In this document: positions 6,509 through 10,195 of the stretch, piece by piece
How positions within the stretch are numbered: the stretch's first letter is position 1
Layout of the letters: each line of letters starts with the position of its first letter
Assembly: GCA_031550405.1 (NCBI GenBank)
Contig: JAVBOP010000027.1
Coordinates: forward strand, 1-10,195
Length of the DNA stretch: 10,195 bases
Direction: 5' to 3'
Source of the DNA: JAVBOP01 sp031550405
GTDB taxonomy: Bacteria > Bacteroidota > Ignavibacteria > Kapaibacteriales > UBA2268
Program-made: the position numbers and the translations under genes
Notes under the pieces: model-generated
Told to the model about the DNA's origin: nothing
Databases searched by the model: none
What the model saw: the letters and a program-made list of their open reading frames with translations, nothing else

Positions 6509-7396
6509 ATGAAAGTATTTATATTCTCTATTTTATCAATATTTGCATTTTCTGCTGCTAAATCTCAAATATTTATTGATACTGTTTATTCTGTAAACTG
6601 GGGAAACGGACAGGATTTGGGCAGAAGCAAGCAATATTTCCCACAAAATATTTTTGGTGCAGCATCCAGCAAAGCAACGCAATTCACTCCAGAATCGGCA
6701 GAAGAAGAAATTTGCTCGCTTGGTAAAGGCGGTGAAATAATTGTCGGCTCAAAGGATTGCTATATTGTGGACAAGCCGGGAGCTGACTTTGTAGTCTTTG
6801 AAAATGTATTTTCTACATCAACAGGAGCGAAAATCTTCGTCGAACCTGCAATTATTTCTGTTAGCAAAGATGGTATAAATTTTGTTGACTTTCCTTATAA
6901 CTCAAATACACTCAAAGGATTAGCGGGCATAGCATGGACAATTGGGAATATTTCTCCAAATGATTTTCCCAATTGTGGCGGCGACGGTTTCGATTTGGCG
7001 GAAATAGGAATGGATTCAATTACGCATATAAAAATTAAAGATATTTCATCAATTGTCAGTACTTTGCCGTATACCAATCCATTTTATTCGCCCGAAGCAA
7101 CAGTTTCAGGTTTCGATCTTGATGCGGTTGCCATTTTAAATTTTATGCCCAAAGTCGAAGCGGACAATTTCGTTTTAGATATAAGTGGGAGTAGCATAAA
7201 TTTTTCCTCATCAACGCCGCATGATATTAAAATATTTGACATATTAGGCAATATCATAAACTCTGAATCTAATGTTTGCGCTATTTCCTACTCTAAATAC
7301 AGTTTTCTTTCCGGTACATATTTCATCTCAATATCAAGCCGAAAAAGCCGTTCAATTACATCAAAAAAAATCTCATTACCGTATATACAGCAATGA
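6509..7396 (+). CDS. T9SS-exported cell-surface protein with type A sorting domain
   Basis: 295 residues. Residues 1-19 are a signal peptide (MKVFIF, FSAAKS before Q20). Residues about 65-211 match a pattern I recognise from uncharacterised bacterial cell-surface proteins: LGKGGEIIVG (71), VDKPGADFVVFENVF (87), AIISVSKDGINFVDFP (114), GLAG (137), GGDGFDLAEIG (157), ITHIKIKDIS (171) and VSGFDLDAVAILN (199). The Asp- and Gly-rich loops suggest a calcium-binding beta-sandwich, but this is inference. The last 75 residues look like the T9SS type A sorting domain: HDIKIFDILGNII (238-250), SFLSGTYFISI (265-275), and a final KKISL. That domain targets proteins through the outer membrane via PorV/PorU and is normally cleaved. 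The biochemical function is unknown. The start lies only 34 nt after the preceding terminator's T-run, and the gene is convergent with the dismutase gene, with 24 nt between stops and no terminator visible there. Confidence 0.85.
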   Translation: MKVFIFSILSIFAFSAAKSQIFIDTVYSVNWGNGQDLGRSKQYFPQNIFGAASSKATQFTPESAEEEICSLGKGGEIIVGSKDCYIVDKPGADFVVFENVFSTSTGAKIFVEPAIISVSKDGINFVDFPYNSNTLKGLAGIAWTIGNISPNDFPNCGGDGFDLAEIGMDSITHIKIKDISSIVSTLPYTNPFYSPEATVSGFDLDAVAILNFMPKVEADNFVLDISGSSINFSSSTPHDIKIFDILGNIINSESNVCAISYSKYSFLSGTYFISISSRKSRSITSKKISLPYIQQ

Positions 7397-7420
7397 GATA
7401 TGAATTGTATGAATGCTAAA

Positions 7421-7996
7421 TTATAAATTAGTATTTATAAAATCCCAGTTAACTATTTCCCAAAAATTTTCAATAAATTTGGGACGGGCATTGCGATAAT
7501 CAATATAGTAGGCATGTTCCCAAACATCAATAGTCATAAGCGGAATAAGCTCGTCTACCAGCGGATTTCCTGCATTCGACGCTTGTTTAATCTCCAATTT
7601 CCCGTCCTTGTTTTTTACAAGCCAAATCCATCCTGAACCAAATTGAGTGATTGCAGCAGCAGTGAATTTTTCCTTGAAATTTTGAAAAGAGCCGAAATCG
7701 CGATTAATCAATTCCGCAATTTTTCCATTCGGCTCGCCACCGCCATTCGGTTTCAGGCAATTCCAAAAAAACGTATGATTGAATACTTGTGCAGCATTAT
7801 TGAAAATACCGCCACTTGATTTTTTTACAATATTTTCCAATGTATCGTTCTCAAATTCCGTTCCGACGATAAGGCTGTTGAGGTTGGTTACATAGGTTTG
7901 GTGGTGCTTGCCATAATGGTATTCCACCGTTTCGCTTGAAATATGAGGCGCAAGCGCATTCTGCGCATAAGGTAAAGCAGGCAATTCAAATTTCAT
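7421..7996 (-). CDS. sodB: Superoxide dismutase, Fe-type (Fe/Mn family)
   Basis: 191 residues, normal length for a cytoplasmic Fe/Mn superoxide dismutase, which converts superoxide to oxygen and hydrogen peroxide. The four metal ligands are all present: His27 (EYHYGKHH), His74 (FNHTFFW), Asp157 and His161 (DVWEHAYYIDYRNAR). Each is one residue later than in E. coli SodB (26, 73, 156, 160). Gln70 in AAQVFNH is the active-site glutamine position typical of iron enzymes; manganese enzymes place it in the C-terminal domain. Tyr35 and the start LPALPYAQNALAPHIS are also Fe-type. Bacteroidota enzymes of this group can be cambialistic, so Mn use is possible. There is no signal peptide, so it acts in the cytoplasm, unlike the neighbouring exported proteins. 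It is transcribed alone, divergent from the prolyl oligopeptidase gene. Confidence 0.97.
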   Translation of the reverse strand: MKFELPALPYAQNALAPHISSETVEYHYGKHHQTYVTNLNSLIVGTEFENDTLENIVKKSSGGIFNNAAQVFNHTFFWNCLKPNGGGEPNGKIAELINRDFGSFQNFKEKFTAAAITQFGSGWIWLVKNKDGKLEIKQASNAGNPLVDELIPLMTIDVWEHAYYIDYRNARPKFIENFWEIVNWDFINTNL

Positions 7997-8002
7997 AATA
8001 TT

Positions 8003-8006
8003 TCCT
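8003..8006 (-). promoter_or_regulatory. Shine-Dalgarno site of sodB
   Basis: On the minus strand AAAAGGAAATATT precedes the ATG at 7996. AGGA sits 6 nt from the start codon and supports that start. Confidence 0.55.
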
Positions 8007-8110
8007 TTTAGTTTTAAATTGATATTGGATTATTTAGCATATTTAAACGGCGCACGAAATAAGTTATTGTATTGACAATATTTGTGAATTATGAAGCATT
8101 TTTTGTGTAA

Positions 8111-8143
8111 CTTGTACTTTTTTTTTCATTAACTCTAATTTTG
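8111..8143 (+). promoter_or_regulatory. Candidate Bacteroidota promoter of the prolyl oligopeptidase gene
   Basis: TAATTTTG (8136-8143) matches the -7 consensus TAnnTTTG exactly. CTTG (8111-8114), a partial match to the TTTG -33 box, lies 21 nt upstream. Transcription would start within a few bases of the ATG at 8151, leaving almost no leader. Confidence 0.45.
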
Positions 8144-8150
8144 CCCAATT

Positions 8151-10195
8151 ATGAAATATTTTTTAGTTTTAACGGTATTTGCCATTATGAGTTCAAATCT
8201 TTTTTCGGCAGAAAAATTTAATCCGCCCGCAACCCAAGCTATTCCTGTGATTGATACGCTATTTGGTTTCAAAATAACCGATAACTATCGCTGGCTTGAA
8301 GATAAGAGCAACCCGGATGTGCTGTCATGGTCAAAGGCACAACACCAATATACAGTCGATTTCATTAAAAAGAATTTCAAAAACTATCCGGGCTTGACTG
8401 ATGAATTGAAGAAAATTTATGATAGAGATATTATATCTGCTCCTTTCTTCAAGGCTGATAGAGAATTTTTTACAAAAAAAATGCGTGGTGAACAGCAATA
8501 TAAGTACTATACACGCATTGGCAATAAAGAAATTCTGATATTCGATCCTATGAAAATTGACCCAAGCGGCAAGTCGGCTGTTACAAGTTTTGTTCTAACA
8601 CAAAAAGGCGACAAAGCTGCTATTGGCATACAATTTCAAGGTAATGAGGTCAACACATATTATATAATTGACACGAAAACAGGCAAACAGCTTTATGCGC
8701 CTATCACTGGTTTGGCTGGTTTTAGCTGGACTAAAGATGAAAAACATGCTTATATCACACAGCGAGATAGGGCAATGCTCGAAAAGCAGGTTCCTTCAAT
8801 AACATACTATCATACACTTGGCACTGATAGAAAGCATGATACGAAGTTGTTGCAGCCTGATAATCCGAAAGATTTTGCAGGCATTTATGATTCAGAAGAT
8901 GCTGATGTAACTTTTTCGGAAGATGCTGATTTTTGGTCTAATACCCTATATATTATGCCACTTGGAGCAGATTTATCTACTCGAAAAAAAATATTTAGCA
9001 GCAAAGAATTCAAGGCTTCACCAGACGTGCATGAAGGTAAAATATACTTTATGACTAACTATAAAGCTCCAAATTGGAAGGTTATGGTTGCTGACCTTGA
9101 CAAGCCTGAATTTGAAAACTGGAAGGAGTTCTATCCAGAAAAGGATACTAAACTTGAAGGGTTTGTGTTTACAAAAGACTATTTTATTGCCTATTACAGA
9201 AAAGATGTATTAGCTAAACTTGATGTATATGATAAGAATGGTAAGTTTATTAAAACATTGGACTTGACTGAAACAGCAGATTTTGGCATAAGCTATCATA
9301 AACAAAGTAATACGGTATATGTCAGTTTTACCGCTGCTGATATTCCTACAAAAATATACAAACTTGATGGTAAAACTTTGGAATGGAAGTTCTTCTGGCA
9401 GGACAATATTAATGTTGATACAAAGGACATTGTCGTTAAACAGGTATTTTATGAATCTTATGATGGCGTGAAAGTGCCAATGTTCATTATGCACAAAAAA
9501 GGCATCAAGATGGATGGTAATAATCCTACGCTTATGTATGGATACGGTGGTTTTAACAATGTAGTAAAACCCGGTTTTTTGAACCATTATTTATCATTTC
9601 TAAATCGTGGTGGTATATATGTTTTGGCATGTATTCGTGGTGGTGGCGAATATGGTGAAAAATGGCATCAGGCGGGCATGTTAAAGCAAAAAGAAAATAC
9701 CTTCTATGATTTTGCTGCTGCATGTGAATACCTGATTAATGAGAAATATACTAATTCCGAGCGTTTGGCATTACGTGGCGGGAGTAATGGCGGTATATTG
9801 ATTAGCTGGATGTTGGTTAATCGCCCCGACCTGTTCAAGGCATCTATTTGTGCTGTGCCTCTTATAGACATGTTGCGTTATCATAAGTTTTTGATGGGAC
9901 CATACTGGATACCGGAATATGGCAATCCTGAAGTTAAAGAAGACTTCCTAACTATCTTAAAATATTCACCTTATCAAAATATAAAAGAAGGTTGGGCTGC
10001 TCCATCGGTTATGGTGAAAGCGGGTGAAAATGATGCCCGCGTAGACCCATTACATGCTAAAAAATTTGCTGCAGCGTTGCAAAACAGCCCATATCAACAA
10101 GAGCCTGTAATGTTATATATTGATTTTGAGAGTGGACATGGTTCGGGGCAATCCATTGACCAAATGATAGAAAACATTGAGCTTGAGTTGCGTTA
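8151..10195 (+). CDS. Secreted prolyl oligopeptidase (S9A), 3' end cut by window
   Basis: 681 full codons are visible and the frame runs off the right edge; the family is about 700 residues, so little is missing. Residues 1-20 are a signal peptide (MKYFLVLTVFAIMSSNLFSA), so it is exported. The N-terminal family signature YRWLEDKSNPDVLSW lies near residue 48, followed by the seven-bladed propeller domain (roughly 75-420) that limits access to short peptides. The alpha/beta hydrolase domain carries the triad Ser545 (RGGSNGG), Asp628 (GENDARVDP) and His663 (ESGHGSG). YGYGGFN at 463-469 supplies the oxyanion-hole Tyr465 and S1-pocket Phe468, equivalent to Tyr473 and Phe476 of pig prolyl oligopeptidase; Arg630 matches Arg643. 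It should cut after proline in peptides of up to about 30 residues. ATG 8151 gives the full signal peptide. With the DPP5-like enzyme at 744 it suggests extracytoplasmic peptide breakdown. Confidence 0.95.
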   Translation, partial: MKYFLVLTVFAIMSSNLFSAEKFNPPATQAIPVIDTLFGFKITDNYRWLEDKSNPDVLSWSKAQHQYTVDFIKKNFKNYPGLTDELKKIYDRDIISAPFFKADREFFTKKMRGEQQYKYYTRIGNKEILIFDPMKIDPSGKSAVTSFVLTQKGDKAAIGIQFQGNEVNTYYIIDTKTGKQLYAPITGLAGFSWTKDEKHAYITQRDRAMLEKQVPSITYYHTLGTDRKHDTKLLQPDNPKDFAGIYDSEDADVTFSEDADFWSNTLYIMPLGADLSTRKKIFSSKEFKASPDVHEGKIYFMTNYKAPNWKVMVADLDKPEFENWKEFYPEKDTKLEGFVFTKDYFIAYYRKDVLAKLDVYDKNGKFIKTLDLTETADFGISYHKQSNTVYVSFTAADIPTKIYKLDGKTLEWKFFWQDNINVDTKDIVVKQVFYESYDGVKVPMFIMHKKGIKMDGNNPTLMYGYGGFNNVVKPGFLNHYLSFLNRGGIYVLACIRGGGEYGEKWHQAGMLKQKENTFYDFAAACEYLINEKYTNSERLALRGGSNGGILISWMLVNRPDLFKASICAVPLIDMLRYHKFLMGPYWIPEYGNPEVKEDFLTILKYSPYQNIKEGWAAPSVMVKAGENDARVDPLHAKKFAAALQNSPYQQEPVMLYIDFESGHGSGQSIDQMIENIELELR

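Noticed and set aside
7397..7420. Bidirectional terminator between the T9SS cargo gene and sodB
   Set aside because: Only a four-base CTAA/TTAG pairing is visible in AT-rich sequence, too weak to call.
9210..9587. 125-codon minus-strand frame
   Set aside because: It is antisense to the prolyl oligopeptidase gene, which has all its catalytic motifs in the plus frame.
744..10195. The two S9 peptidases as a recent tandem duplication
   Set aside because: They belong to different subfamilies, with GASAGG and DPP5 motifs in one and GGSNGG, YGYGGFN and GHG in the other. They are about 5 kb apart with unrelated genes between.
1..10195. CRISPR array, tRNA, rRNA, insertion sequence or anti-phage system
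   Set aside because: No spaced direct repeats, cloverleaf, rRNA segment, transposase or nuclease-like gene was seen on either strand.

Overview
The window looks like chromosomal DNA from an AT-rich member of the Bacteroidota or the wider FCB group (Kapabacteria and Ignavibacteria are possible relatives). Four things point this way: a secreted protein ending in a type IX secretion (T9SS) type A sorting domain, a DPP5-type secreted S9 peptidase of the Porphyromonas kind, signal peptides ending in the '-NAQ' style, and TAnnTTTG-like promoter elements with few strong Shine-Dalgarno sites. No rRNA, tRNA, transposase, integrase or CRISPR array was seen.

Layout: (1) 2-583, the C-terminal half of a GT-B glycosyltransferase cut by the window edge. 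(2) 744-2789, a secreted S9 dipeptidyl-peptidase with a complete Ser-Asp-His triad, followed by a clear intrinsic terminator. (3) 2853-3432, a non-coding gap with an 11-G run that marks a sharp change in base composition. (4) 3433-5961, a two-gene efflux unit: a TolC-family outer-membrane factor and a lipoprotein periplasmic adaptor. (5) 6072-6344, a small secreted protein rich in Lys, Ala and Cys, followed by a strong terminator. (6) 6509-7396, a T9SS-exported surface protein of unknown function. (7) 7421-7996 on the minus strand, a cytoplasmic Fe-type superoxide dismutase, convergent with (6). (8) 8151 to the right edge, a secreted prolyl oligopeptidase, divergent from the dismutase and missing only its last residues.

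Most products act in the envelope or outside the cell: two exported S9 serine peptidases of different subfamilies, a T9SS cargo, two thirds of a tripartite exporter and a Cys-rich exported peptide. The two peptidases fit a peptide-scavenging lifestyle, in which DPP5 releases dipeptides and prolyl oligopeptidase cuts short proline-containing peptides. The exporter lacks its inner-membrane pump within the window: the place where an RND permease would usually follow is taken by the Cys-rich peptide gene. I do not see a clearly new multi-gene system. The least explained items are the Cys-rich peptide with its upstream hairpin, the poly-G boundary, and the pump-less exporter pair.
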